Source: Heliocidaris tuberculata
Lineage: Eukaryota > Echinodermata > Echinoidea > Camarodonta > Echinometridae
Assembly (NCBI GenBank): GCA_025618425.1
Contig: CM046851.1
Coordinates: forward strand, 5,828,561 to 5,892,560
Direction: 5' to 3'
Length of the DNA: 64,000 bases
In this document: in pieces, positions 1-10,920 of the stretch
How the letters are laid out: the number at the start of each line of letters is the position of its first letter
Numbering within the stretch: position 1 is the first letter of the stretch
The notes under the pieces: generated by a model
Seen by the model: the letters and a program-made list of their open reading frames with translations, nothing else
Databases searched by the model: none
Told to the model about the DNA's origin: nothing
Position numbers and translations under genes: made by a program

Positions 1-350
1 CCCCCCCCCCGACAACTAACCCCCAGGACATCTACCCCCAGGACAACTACCACCCCCCCCCCCCGAATCTGGAGGTAGTTGTCCAACGGGGAGGGGGGGG
101 GGGTCTTATACTGGGGATCAAATGTCAGGGGTATCGTCATGGGGGAATAAGATATTGTTCGGGGGTGAATGTCCTATGGATTATTGTCGAGGGGGGTATC
201 ATCCTTGGGGGTAATCATCATTGCATGGGGGTAATTTTCCTCGGGGTAACTGTACGAATTGTAGTTGTCCTGGGGGTAGTTGACCTGGGAGGGGGGGGGG
301 AGGGTAGTTGTCCTGGGGGGTAGTTGTCCTAGAATCGTTGCCTCCTTAGA
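1..350. repeat. G-rich foldback repeat, copy 1
   Basis: Short blocks of five to ten C followed by AGGACAACTAC at the left edge are mirrored on the right (about 255-332) by blocks reading GGGGGTAGTTGTCCT, so the ends are inverted repeats made of repeated 15-16 base units. The middle carries GGGGTATCGTCATGGGGG and a GGGGGTAATCATCATT-like block. A second copy with the same order of blocks lies at 54130-54440. The left end is cut by the window. No coding content is credible; the minus-strand open frame at 174-362 is an effect of the repeat. Confidence 0.6.
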
Positions 351-548
351 CAATGCGAACACGCTATTATGTTGCTACCTTCTTTAATGTTGCTGTTGAA
401 TATAAATACTTGTTAGTAAAATGTATAAAGGGGGAAAAAATCAAGATTCGATGCGATGACTTTCAGAGCAGCCGACAACGACCTGTGCAACGATATTTCC
501 ACTGTACAGTATTTATAAACTTTTTAATAACAGTGATGTATTATCATT

Positions 549-586
<38 letters not shown>

Positions 587-1212
587 GCTTCTTTGCTATT
601 GATTTGTTTTCTACCCGGTTAGCACCATCTACGGCCAATATTGTGATAGCTTTCTTCAGAAGATGTGAACATTTTGTATCCTCTGCTGTTAATGCCTATC
701 TGGCTCTCAATAAATGAAATAGAATTGTTAAAAATTGTTTACCTCAAGTGGGAACTCTATATGCTAAGTCGTTTATCCAAGGAGTTACTAGGTTTGCCTA
801 GCAACTTCTTTGCTTAACAGTAATCCCATTCAAGTATGCAACCGCTGGCAGCTCTTACATGCCGATATCTAGTTTTTTTCCCCCTCTAATCCGTTGGGTG
901 ATTATTGTTACCTAATATCAATTGAAAACAATTACCTAATATCAATTGAAAACAATGTGATTTTTGCCCTGAGCGTCTAGTCACTGTCGATTTCGAAAAC
1001 AGAGTAAAATGTTTCATTGGGTCGGATATCAAAAAACTTCAATACAGTGCGTATCCCAAGGGGGTATAGGGGCACGTGCCCCTAATCATGTTGTGGAAGA
1101 AGAAGAAAAAAGAGAAAAAAAGAGAGACATAAAAAGGGGGAGGGGGTGAAAAGAAGACGCTACGACCCCTCGTACACCTTCCAAGAATTGATGAACTTGT
1201 TAATTAGCATTT
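351..1212. other. Intron C sequence, no gene; (GTT)n at 550-588
   Basis: AT-rich intronic sequence. It holds a GTT trinucleotide run at about 550-588, a tandem duplication of a 25-base AATTGAAAACAATTACCTAATATC-like unit compressed into 914-956, and at 1058-1082 a GGGGGTATAGGGGCACGTGC patch shared with 54478-54500, a remnant of a dispersed repeat. Nothing else recognisable. Confidence 0.5.
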
Positions 1213-1815
1213 GTGACCCTCCACCACAAAACGACCAATAAGTCACAATGGGAGTTTTAGAGTAAAAAATTGAAAAGGTGCTTTGGGGTGAAAATGTTGA
1301 TTTTCAGTTCTTCAAATTTTCTGAAAGGTCATATATTAATCTGCCATCTGACAGAATTTCAGGTTAAAATACGATGTTGAAATATGTTTTTACTCTCATT
1401 CAAAATGACCATGTTTTCATGGACATTCAAACTTTGTGTGTCAACTTGCTGAGATTGTATTTCACATCGCCTTTCTAGTATAGCTTAAAAACTATGCATT
1501 GCCTGATATTCAAAATCTAAAGAAACAAAGAAATATATCTATTCTGAAGGTATGGAAAGTTTCAAATCAATCCAGTTAGCACTTCACAGTGTATGCTAGG
1601 GAGTTTTGACTCAACCTTTTGTGCGACAAACAATAGAACGCAGATTAGGTGCTCTTAAATGGTCACTCCACTTTAGAGCCCGTTTTCTCTATTGTGTTGG
1701 TTATTAGCCTGTCTGACACGTTGACATTCTCATTGTAATTTAAAGCTTTCAAAGTGTGTTAAATTTTAAAAACCTAAATTCCCGACTTATTGGTCGTTTT
1801 CTGGTGGAGGGTCAC
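1213..1815. mobile_element. 603-bp non-autonomous DNA transposon with TIRs and ATTT target duplication
   Basis: The left end at 1213 begins GTGACCCTCCACCACAAAAC and continues to 1246. The right end, read on the minus strand from 1815, begins GTGACCCTCCACCAGAAAAC. The terminal inverted repeats are about 33 bases with one mismatch. Both ends are flanked by ATTT (1209-1212 and 1816-1819), a perfect 4-bp target duplication. The interior is AT-rich with no open frame, so it needs transposase from elsewhere. The superfamily is not assigned. Confidence 0.8.
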
Positions 1816-1819
1816 ATTT

Positions 1820-2210
1820 CATTCACGGAGTAAGAACAGCGCCCCCATAGCGCTGATGCCCCCTCACTGTGTCGACCATGAACACAGCACCACTGTACAC
1901 TGCATTAAAAAAAGAGCTCTATGCTGATTTCTCATTATGCCTTCAGTATGTTCCATGAAAAAAGGGGGTAAATAACGAAATAATTCCCCCCCCCCCACAC
2001 ACACACACCAATTCATCTCTATCGACCCCCTGTCTCTCCAACAATGTTCCATCAAATCCTCTTTTAAAAATTGAATATGCACAGATGAACGAATTTGTGA
2101 AATACAGTGTATCAATCAATAGCATCAGGTGATTTCGATCCCGGCAGATCTGCGGGGGAACATGAGATGGGTTCCACGTGTACAAAACGTATCGACGATT
2201 AGTCATTAGA
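1820..2210. other. Intron C spacer with poly-C/CA tract
   Basis: Contains a C homopolymer running into (CA)n at about 1986-2009. The remainder, including a GCGCCCCCATAGCGCTGATG patch, shows no gene. The open frames here on the minus strand read through the CA/GT tract and lack any recognised motif. Confidence 0.5.
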
Positions 2211-2630
2211 AACGAAGGCGAATGGGCGGAAGCGTTGGCTACAAAATGTAGGGCTTCATTTAAGACGCTTTTTTTTTTTTAATTCTTGGATTACCTAAAG
2301 ATATCACATATTCTTTGAAAATGTTTGGCGTCTGCGACGACTTACTTCATCAGCGAGAAACAAAGGCGAACTGGCGGAAGCGTTGGCTACAAAATGTAGA
2401 GCATCATTCAAGACGCTTTTTTTTTTAATTCTTGGATTACCTAAAGATATCACATATTCTTTGAAAATGTTTTGGCGTCTGCGACGACTTACTTCATCAG
2501 CGAGAAACAAAGGCGAACTGGCGGAAGCGTTGGCTACAAAATGTAGAGCATCATTCAAGACGCCTTTTTTAAATTCTTGGATTACCTAAAGACATCTCAT
2601 ATTCTTTGAAAATGTCTTGCTTATTACCTC
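2211..2630. repeat. Tandem repeat, three units of about 147 bp
   Basis: Units start at 2211, 2359 and 2506 with AAC(G/A)AAGGCGAA(T/C)(G/T)GGCGG and are close to identical, differing mainly in the length of a poly-T run (about 2271, 2417 and 2565). The spacing of 148 and 147 bases keeps or nearly keeps reading frame, so on the minus strand (2304-2558) an open frame repeats the segment FVANASASSPLFLADEVSRR at 49-residue intervals. The third unit decays after about 2620. No known protein family is recognised. Confidence 0.85.
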
Positions 2631-2639
2631 TTACTACAG

Positions 2640-3179
2640 TATCGATGATATTAAAATGGTGATAAGAAAATAAAAATTGGGAAAAATTCAATTAGTCAGT
2701 ACTCGCCTGTAGAAGTCTGTTTGGATCTTACTAGTGATGATTGTACAGTATTGCAGTAGATTTTTGCGTTAGTCTCTAGACAAGCTCACGATTGCAAATT
2801 TCTTCAAATGCTAAATATCTTTTCCTAAGATAAAACGTATAAAGAAACATGAAACAAATCCCTTTTTTAGATGTTTTTACTCAACACTAATGAATGATGT
2901 TTACGGTAAAATATTTCAATAAGTAATGTTCTTTCGATTGATTGAAGTTACAAAAAATATAGATGCGTAGAGACTCCCACCCATTCTCTGAAAGTAAACC
3001 CAAAATAGTACCGCTTACAGGGCGGTTAAGGAGCATATGGCACTGAATAAACATTGCCTTTATCGTCGAAAAAAATAACCTTTAATAAATCAAATAAACG
3101 CACAGAAGGACACTTTCTTTCTCTAAACTAAAGAAAGTAGGTTAGGTGAATCTCAAAATAACTGCATACGTTGAAACGA
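2640..3179. other. Intron C spacer, no gene seen
   Basis: AT-rich sequence with no credible open frame, RNA gene or long repeat that I can detect. Confidence 0.5.
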
Positions 3180-3618
3180 AAATTACGGAAGCGTTAAAGT
3201 GCCATTCTACTTGTCGACTTGGCAAGATAATTTATAACACCATGACGACATGAGCTTTTTGTGAAGTCAACTTGGCAAGATAATTTATTTCGCCATGTCG
3301 ACTATTAAAAGTTGATAAGGTCGATATGGTAAGTTAAATATCTTTAGATATCGACATGATATGGATATTAAGTCGACTTGACAAGATGAAATATGTCGTC
3401 ATTTCTTCAAGTAGAATGGCACTTTAACTTGTCGACTTGGCAAGATAATTTATGTCACCATGACGACAGAACTTTTTGTGAAGTCAACTTGGCTAGATGA
3501 ATTATTTCGCCAAGTCGATTAATAAAAGTTGATAAGGTCGACATGGTAAGTTAAATATCAAGATGAAATATGTCGTCATGTTGTCAAGTAGAATGGCACT
3601 TTAACGCTTCCGTAATTT
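3180..3618. mobile_element. Dimeric MITE with 34-bp perfect TIRs
   Basis: The left terminus starts AAATTACGGAAGCGTTAAAG (3180-3213). The right terminus (3585-3618) is its exact reverse complement over about 34 bases. Inside, two related units of roughly 215 bases lie head to tail: TCGACTTGGCAAGATAATTT occurs near 3214 and again near 3430, and GTAGAATGGCACTTTAA occurs internally near 3411 as well as at the right end. Each unit is rich in short TCGAC-centred palindromes. It has no coding capacity. Confidence 0.8.
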
Positions 3619-3639
3619 AGGATAAAACGAAATAATTCC

Positions 3640-3980
3640 ATTTGAAGACCCCCCCCCCCCCACAAAACCACGAAGATGAAGAATAAGAAGAAGAATGATA
3701 GGAAAAATAATAATGATAAGAAGGAGAAGGAGGAGGAGGAGAAAAAAAAGAAGGAAGAAGAAGAAAAAAAAAAGACGAAGATGAAGAAGAAAAAAAGGAA
3801 AAAAGAAAAAGTAGTAGAAGAAGAAGAAGAAGAAGAAGAAGAAGAAGAAGAAGAAGAAGAAGAAGAAGAAGAAGAAGAAGAAGAAGAAGAAGAAGAAGAA
3901 GAAAAAGAAGAAGAAGAAGAAGAAGAAGAAGAAGAAGAAGAAGAAGAAGAAGAAGAAGAAGAAGAAGAAGAAAAATAGAG
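3640..3980. repeat. Poly-C then long GAA/purine microsatellite
   Basis: A run of C at about 3649-3661 precedes an almost pure purine strand from 3674 to 3985, whose core at about 3811-3972 is some 54 GAA repeats with one interruption near 3902. The long poly-Glu, poly-Ser and poly-Phe frames are by-products. Long GAA/TTC tracts are known to form triplex DNA. Confidence 0.95.
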
Positions 3981-3985
3981 AAAGA

Positions 3986-4991
3986 AAAATGAGGAGGTGA
4001 GAAAGGAGGGGCAAAACGAGTTCAACTTAACAGATCACGAAATAAAACATAAGAATATTCAACCCATATATAGGCGCGGTAAGCATTGCTAAAACTTGAA
4101 ATTTCAGGGTAAAACATAAGGACACTACCCCAATACTGCATGGTAGAGCCAGAAATCTTATTAACGAAAAACACGCACTGACTCCTTCCAAAAATGGGGT
4201 GTCGAGATTGGAACATGTTGACTATAAATCTGTTCAGTTTCCAAGGTTTAAATTCATAAAAATCCATTGATTTTGGAGCTAACATGACGAATGTATGCGA
4301 ATAACGGCTGTATGTGCACGTCTGAGTCTTATGTGCACTTTGCAAGTCATTGCCCGGGAATAAACAAGCGTTTTATAACCTTGTTGCCAATTTAGAAAGA
4401 TATGTTGTTGATGGAAATACTTCTCATGAAGCTCAACATACCAACATACAAAACAATAACGGGAACTTGTTACGGATTTTTCATATCGATGCATGAGTAT
4501 TTTGTCAGATATAATTATTCTTAAAGATTTCTAAATAACCTTTGTTGATTTCACACTGCAGGTTAGAGGTGTTCCTTGTAGTCATCTAAGTTTAATTCAA
4601 TGTACGGGATAAATAACACCCTGACGATTATGATTTATGATATGATATGTAAAGGTCTATGTCTATTCTAGTAGAAAATGCTTTTACAGCAGCAGCTCCA
4701 TCTCTATGGAATTCTTTTCCTCTGTAAATAGAAGGCGTCAACAAGACTAGACAGATTCTTATTGCCGACATGCAGAGAGAGGGGGGCAGAGAAGGAAGGG
4801 GGTATTGTCACGTCCAACACACCTCCTCTGTTATTTGCCTATTTTAAGCTTTTATGCAAATATGTATTAAAAGGGACCAGTCTCGACGAACAACACTATG
4901 TTGTTAATTACAGGTGTCATATAAAACTTCAGAATTACCCATTACCTGAATTTTTAAACCAACAACTGTGGGCGTCCTCTACCAGTCATAT
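3986..4991. other. Intron C spacer, no gene seen
   Basis: Mostly unique-looking AT-rich sequence. Open frames at 4022-4345 and 4279-4494 (minus) and 4762-5067 (plus) have no recognisable motif and the last runs into the foldback element, so I treat them as chance. Confidence 0.45.
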
Positions 4992-5427
4992 GGTCAGTCA
5001 GACCCAACTCCGGAAAACCGAGCACAGGTATATACTCCGAAAACGGCGTATGGAGCAAGATGAATAGAGAGCCCTCATCGTTCACTGCGAGGCAGTGTGT
5101 ACAAAAGACATGGGGGAAATCGTGCAATGTCGACCTGCTGTTGATATTATATTTTTCAAAAATAATGCTGCGGATATATTTCTTTCAAACGTTTGTCATT
5201 TGAAAGTCATTTCATAATTATGACGAATCATTCAAGGATTCTGAAGATATTTGACACGCAGCATTATTTTTTAGAATTTATATATCTTTGGCTCGTTGAC
5301 TTTGCAAGATTTTCCCCATGCCTTTTGTACACATTGCTTCACACTGAACGATGAGGGCTCTATATTCATACGCCGTTTTCGGAGTATATACCTGTGCTCA
5401 GTTTTCCAGAGTTGGGTCTGACTGATG
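4992..5427. mobile_element. Foldback (long inverted repeat) element
   Basis: The left arm from about 4992 contains GTCAGTCAGACCCAACTC, ACAGGTATATACTCCGAAAA and GAGCCCTCATCGTTCA. The right arm, read on the minus strand from 5427, has the same blocks in the same order, including ATAATGCTGCG nearer the middle. The arms are over 180 bases long with scattered mismatches and meet around 5210-5230, so the whole could fold into one hairpin. There is no coding content and a target duplication was not clear. Confidence 0.75.
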
Positions 5428-5739
5428 GATTGAACGATTGTTCAAACAGAGAACACTGATGTTTGACACTCACTTAGATGAAATTCAAGATTGACGCATT
5501 TTTGCGAAAACCAATTTTTGCGGGTTTTACAAAAGTAACCAGTACTCACTCAAGCGTAAAATAGTGTCAATACTCGTAGTGTCATCCGATGAAACAGACC
5601 CTCACACATAATTGTATGAGAAAAAATCATATGGATATTGTGAAATTATGATTTTAGAGGACATTTTCAAAGTGTGTACTTTTTTATACGCACTGTATAG
5701 CGCTCATATCCGTCACGCTGCGACGCTTATGGCTCTTTA

Positions 5740-5952
5740 ATCATAAGACTTTGTTACCCTGGTAATAGCAGAGCCTCCAAAGTAATTATAGCGCTCAAGG
5801 ATATCAGGCACCCATTTACACCCGGGTGGAGAGTGGCAAATGTAGATTAATTAAAGCTTCGCCAAATAACGTTAGTGCCGGGCTGGAAATCGAACCCCGT
5901 ACCTTGTGATCTATAGTCCGATGACATATCCACTAGACCACAACACCTCTAC
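5740..5952 (-). mobile_element. tRNA-derived SINE (type B)
   Basis: Read on the minus strand from 5952, the head begins AGAGGTGTTGTGGTCTAGTGG, which includes an A-box-like element, and carries the B-box GGGGTTCGATTTCC near 5895. A SINE body follows with the block reading on plus as ACCCGGGTGGAGAGTGGCAA near 5820. Its loop ACTATAGATC resembles a Tyr-tRNA anticodon arm, but that identity is tentative. Related body remnants appear near 6925-6975, 8835-8890 and 17205-17245. Confidence 0.7.
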
Positions 5953-6337
5953 AATATCATAAATTTTCAGAATTCTAAACTTCAGACTACACCTAATCTT
6001 TAACCCTAACCTAACCTACAAACGTAAAGCCTGGCTAGTACAATGCGTCAATTCGATTGCGTCATTACCTGCGCTCATCGAGCCTGAGAAGGTAATTAAC
6101 CCGTTCGTCAGTTATCAAAAATATCATTTGAACTGTTCATTTTGCAATAATATTTTCCACGATGTCACTCTTTCATGACGTGCAAAATGCCGAACAAGTC
6201 ACTGACGGGGTCCTAACGTCATGACGCCCTCTCCTAAGTCGGAATGAACACTGACCAGATATCTTTGAAAGTATACATGTAAAGCCCTGAGCAAAAGTCG
6301 TCGGAGCAAATATCGGATTTTTTCAAAATTCCCTTAC

Positions 6338-6534
6338 CTGTCGTTTAGCCAGCAGTAAATAAAGGGGTTGTACATGGAGCTACTCATGGCTATGAGCCAG
6401 ATAGTGATGTAGATGTGGCGACTTCCTTTGACAGTCAATGCGTCAACGTTCAGGTACGTCATGAAGTGGTATGCATGGAGTGGTAGCCAACATATGGCGA
6501 AGACCGCCACCACTATGACGATCATTTTGACAAT
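6338..6534 (-). CDS. Tachykinin-receptor-like GPCR, coding exon 3 (TM6-TM7)
   Basis: This 197-bp exon is preceded by a pyrimidine-rich tract and a TGCACAG acceptor and starts in phase 0 with IVKM. It encodes residues 262-326 plus two bases of an Arg codon. TM6 is about 262-286 and holds FAICWLP (CWLP at 276-279), the toggle-switch motif. TM7 is about 301-323 and holds AMSSSMYNPFIYCWLNDR with NPxxY (N317, P318, Y321). Both motifs closely match tachykinin receptors. The donor reads AG|GTAAGG (phase 2), so a further exon must supply the last Arg base and the C-terminal tail (helix 8, palmitoylation and phosphorylation sites). I searched below 6338 for an acceptor followed by an FR-x-GF-like sequence and found none, so that exon probably lies outside the window. 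As given, the gene is 3'-truncated by the window edge. Confidence 0.9.
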
Positions 6535-9120
6535 CTGTGCAGTGAAACGACAAAGGAGAGCAAAGGCGAAGATTAGAATAGTAAGTGAATAAACTGGAAT
6601 CGTATATATATATATCCCTTCCTTCTAACGGTATATATATTTTTGGTTACCCTAATCAACGGATTCAACTGAAAAAAAAAATATATATATGTCAAACTAC
6701 AATTATCATACAACTCTCAATGCTTCATCTGCATTGTTTACACATGTCACATGTCTAAGGACATGCTTCATCTGCATTGTTTACACATGTCCTTAGACAT
6801 GTTAGATTCCTGCACGCAAACAATTATTATGTGCTCCATCTCTACTCCCTGAGGACTATTTCTATCATACTTTCATTGTGAAGGTATCATTCAAAGTCAA
6901 GCACGATGGCTTCCGACCACCTGATAGGTACCTCATTATCCCCCGGGTCTTGAGTGGGAAATGTAGCTTGCTGTCTTTCCAGTAAAAAAAATCATTGATG
7001 GGAAAGGTATAGACCAAACCGTTCTGAATTCTAAGGGAGTGAAAAAAGGGAGAAAGAAAGATAGAAACGGCGAGATGAAGAGGAAGAGAAAGAGAGAGAG
7101 GGATAGAGATGGAAAAGAGCGAATCGCTAAAAGCAAAGCCGAAATTGGAAATATTGAACAAAACGAAATAAATAAAAGTGAACAATGTCGGTATACATTA
7201 TAAGTTGACAACCACGGTAACAGGTGGCAGAATTTGCAGACAACATGGAGGAATTTGTCGACAGGTGTTTCATTATTTGGGAGGGGTGTCAGCCTTCCCC
7301 TTATTGACGCCCAAGTATTCATCTTATTCTTTTAGCTCTGTGAATCCTGTGCACATGCATGTGAGTGTACTATTCCCCTGCCCCGAAAGAGGTACAATTA
7401 TTGCACCAGCCGCAGTGACAGAATGGTAAATTTCGGTGAGGTGATTCCATTATTGGAATACAACATGATGGGTATTGACAAACAGGTGGAGGGTTAAACA
7501 CACAATTATGGAGGCGCCGAGCAATTGACTTGTAGCTCAGATTAAAACAAGAAAGAGAGAGGCAGATACAAAGACAGAGATAAAGAGAGAGAGAGAGGGG
7601 GGGGGGGCGAGAAAGAAAGTGAGAGCGAGAGACCAAGATAGAGAGAAAGGAATAAAGAAATTGTGAAAGAGATAGAATGATTGAATGTGAGTGAGAGGAA
7701 GAGGGAAATGAGATACGACATAAAAATCTCGAGCAAGGACCCCCAATCGGACTTGGGTTCCGTGAGGGTCGGGTGCCTTGAGCAATTTTCCCCTCAACTC
7801 ACCTTTACCAATGTTTACCTTTAATTAGAGAATATCTAAAATTACGATTTCTCTTTTAATACTGAAGTGATATTTGAAGCTCATTATTATGAATATAGTA
7901 TCCCCCCAAACAGAACAAAAATATTGTTTGCTGATCGGTCCCCCTTTAAGACCTAAACACTAAGAAGCACTAACAGCGTCTGAAAAACCCTAACAGCTAT
8001 CAAACCATCGCGGATGTGGTTTGGAATAGATTAATAAATGAATGAAATCATTATTGTGGTGAGGATGAAAAGGAGCTTACTAATAAAGTCGCCATCTTGA
8101 TTCCCGGCCTCCTTTTGAGTGGATATGGTGACGTTCACTACAAGCAATCGTGAATGCATTTATTTATTTATCTATATTTTGCTTCCACTCTCTTTTGAGT
8201 GTGCATGATGACGTTCATTGCAAGTAATCGTGAATACATTTATTTATTTACTAGTATTTCTATCTTGCAAGGTATGACCTACATTTGTAGTAACTTAATC
8301 TAGGTTTGACGAAAACTTTTTTGCTGTTCATTATGCTCATACTCATCTTTTATTGAATAAGTGTTGGTTTTTAGTTAAAGGTACATCAGATTCTCCTATG
8401 CTTTAACGTGATTTTTCTTTTAAAGTTCCCATTAAGCTTCATTTTCATTTTTGTGTAGTAGCAGCAAAAACAACAAACAAATAAAAAACAAAAACAACAA
8501 CAAAAAAGATCTTGCATTTAGCGGCACCCCCTCCATGGTGGCCTCTGTTCAAAAGAAAGGCCTATTTTAAGTGTGGCTTTTTGCTCTCTTTCTCTTTAAC
8601 TGTACCTTCTTAGAAATAAAATCCCTGCCCTCTGCAACCCCCACACCCAAGTTTCAAATCCTAGTTCCGAATCTGCCTTCATGTGATACAAATGCATTTA
8701 ATAGTTGAATTTTTCCTATAAATTTACTAGACCGTATTTTCTCAAAAGTAGTCTTTAGTACCGGTAGTGACGGGAAGTGAAATTATAAAACATATCGAGG
8801 GCGTTTCACACTGTAGACGGTATAAAACAATCTGGTAAATAGGTGGCATGTTTGCCACTCTCAACCCAGCTTTAGTAATTCGGCAAATAGGAGGAATAAA
8901 TGGATTTAAAGCGTTTCGGGCAAAGCTTGGCTAAAACTAGAAGTATTACCCCTTGTATAGATGCATTGACAATCCTTGGGGCCGAATGTACATGATGTAT
9001 GTGCATTATAATTGTAACTTTCATCGTAGGCATTAATTATCTCACAATCTTTGCAATATGTAGCATTTAAGTTTGACGTTTCGAGCGATTTTATCTTACC
9101 GCAAAGCAAAACAAAGCAAA
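6535..9120. other. Intron B, first part: microsatellites and local duplications, no gene
   Basis: Contains (TA)n near 6603-6614 and 6682-6690, a 27-base duplication (GCTTCATCTGCATTGTTTAC at 6722 and again near 6766) next to a palindrome of ATGTCCTTAGACAT type, GA-rich tracts at 7030-7110 and 7545-7700, and two diverged tandem copies of a 63-80 base unit at 8109-8172 and 8189-8252 sharing CCTTTTGAGTG and CAATCGTGAAT. No coding sequence is supported. Confidence 0.55.
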
Positions 9121-9974
9121 ATAAAAAAAATCATGCTATCTTTCCCCCTCCCCACCGCCCCCTCTCTCTCTCTCTCTCTCTCTCCCTCTGTCACTCCATC
9201 TTTTATCTTACAACATGTTCAAACATCCTGTGTACCCGACCACTACAACCACTACACTCTAACCCATCACCGTATCATATGACCACCCACACAACCCTTA
9301 TCCTCCATTTGCGTAGGTATCATTTTCCTGGAGTGGGGGGGGGGGGGGGGGGAGGGGAGGGGGAACAATACCCCTCCCTACATTCGCATTTGTCGACAGA
9401 AGTTTACAAATTACGATGATATTCTAGTAAATGTGTTTGGTTGGGGTTTTTATATATTTTTTATTATTATTTTTTGTTTTGTTTTGTTTTTTTGCTTTGT
9501 TTTTGTTTTGTTTTTTTTTTTTTTGTGGGGGGGTGGATTTTTTTCATTGTTTGGTGGGTTTGTTTATATATTTTTAATTCTCTTTTTTGTTTTGTTTTGT
9601 TTTGTTTTTTGTTTTGTTGTTGTTGTTGGGTTTGTTTTTTTTGGAGGGGGTTGTTTTCATTGTTTGTAAGATTTTTTAAGTGAGGGGGGGGGGGGGTCAT
9701 TCACCCTACTACCCCTTCCCTCAGACTAAGCTAACGGTACGCTCTCCCTATCTCTCTAGAACAAAAGAGATTCGATCTAACTCGGCCTAACGAAGACTCT
9801 ATACCAGCACTTAGCCATTTTAACTTAATCTTAAAAAGCTCGCTTCATATCGTATTTTCCGTCAAGTGATTCGGCAGGAATTTTCGTTTTATCTGACGAC
9901 CGCTCCATAATGCAAGTACGATCATATCACTCATGTTTTCTTCTTCCTCTAATTTCTTTATTTCTTTGTCTCCC

Positions 9975-10027
<53 letters not shown>

Positions 10028-10920
10028 TTCTTCTTTTGGTCTCTCTGACTTTTTTTCTGTCTAATTCTTCCCCCTTTCTTGCTGCCAACCCTTTTATCCA
10101 CGTATTTGGTTTTCCATTGAACTTACGATAACCCGACATTTGCTCCGAGCTTTATTTCGTCAAAAATGCAGGGTTACTGTTACGGTTGCAATCGGGTGGT
10201 TGGTTAGGTTTATGCCTAGGATTATGCTCGGGCAAGGGTTGAAGTAAGTGTAGGAAATTACCCCAGAGAGGTTGGGTTTTTGTGTGGGCATGTGTTTTTC
10301 CTTTTAATTAATTACTCTTAATTAATGTCTACACTAATAAGTGGAATAGCTTACATGCATTTGAAGCGTTAATAGTTAGTCCTGCACCGTGCTTCATTCC
10401 CAAAAGTAAGCACTCTGACAAATAGGACTTAAAATCATAAACAATCAAAATAATGCTTTCGTAAAAACTCCCCCGTTTTCCGTGAAGATTCATCAATATT
10501 TTCACTAACATAAAATCACACTTTCTTAAAAACAACAACGAAACGGAGTTGACTGATTGCAATGTTCTATATAAAAGTAAGACCAAACCAGAATGATCGA
10601 AAGATTGACCTGATGCAGAGTAAAGAGAACAGAAAGAAGGACACGAACGTAGACAGGGAAGGAAAAGTAAAGATAGAGAGTGGGAGAGGGGAGAGAGAGA
10701 GGAATGATACTAGGAGAAAAAATATGAGAGAGAAATAGATAGATAGAGAGAGAGATAAAAGAGAGGGACCCTGATGACAGAGGGAAAAAAAAAAAAAAAA
10801 GTGAAACATAGCACCAGCGACTTTACGAAAAAAAAATCTACGTGAAGAGATGAAGAGAGATAGAGAGAAAAAAAAATGAGAGAGAAAAGAGAGCGAGCGA
10901 GAGAGAGCGAACATATAAGT
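9121..10920. repeat. Intron B: dense simple repeats
   Basis: (CT)n at about 9163-9184, a G homopolymer at 9335-9353, a T/G-rich stretch at 9440-9690 ending in a second G run, (CT)n at 9978-10022, and a GA-rich stretch at 10630-10915 with a poly-A at 10785-10800. Phe-, Ser- and Leu-rich open frames here are low-complexity artefacts. Confidence 0.8.

Noticed and set aside
3576..4025. Poly-Ser, poly-Phe and poly-Glu open frames of 100-149 residues
   Set aside because: They are translations of the GAA/TTC microsatellite and have no non-repeat domain.
1..6337. Missing C-terminal exon of the GPCR
   Set aside because: I looked on the minus strand for an acceptor followed by R/FR-x-GF coding sequence in phase 2 and found no convincing candidate, so none is annotated.
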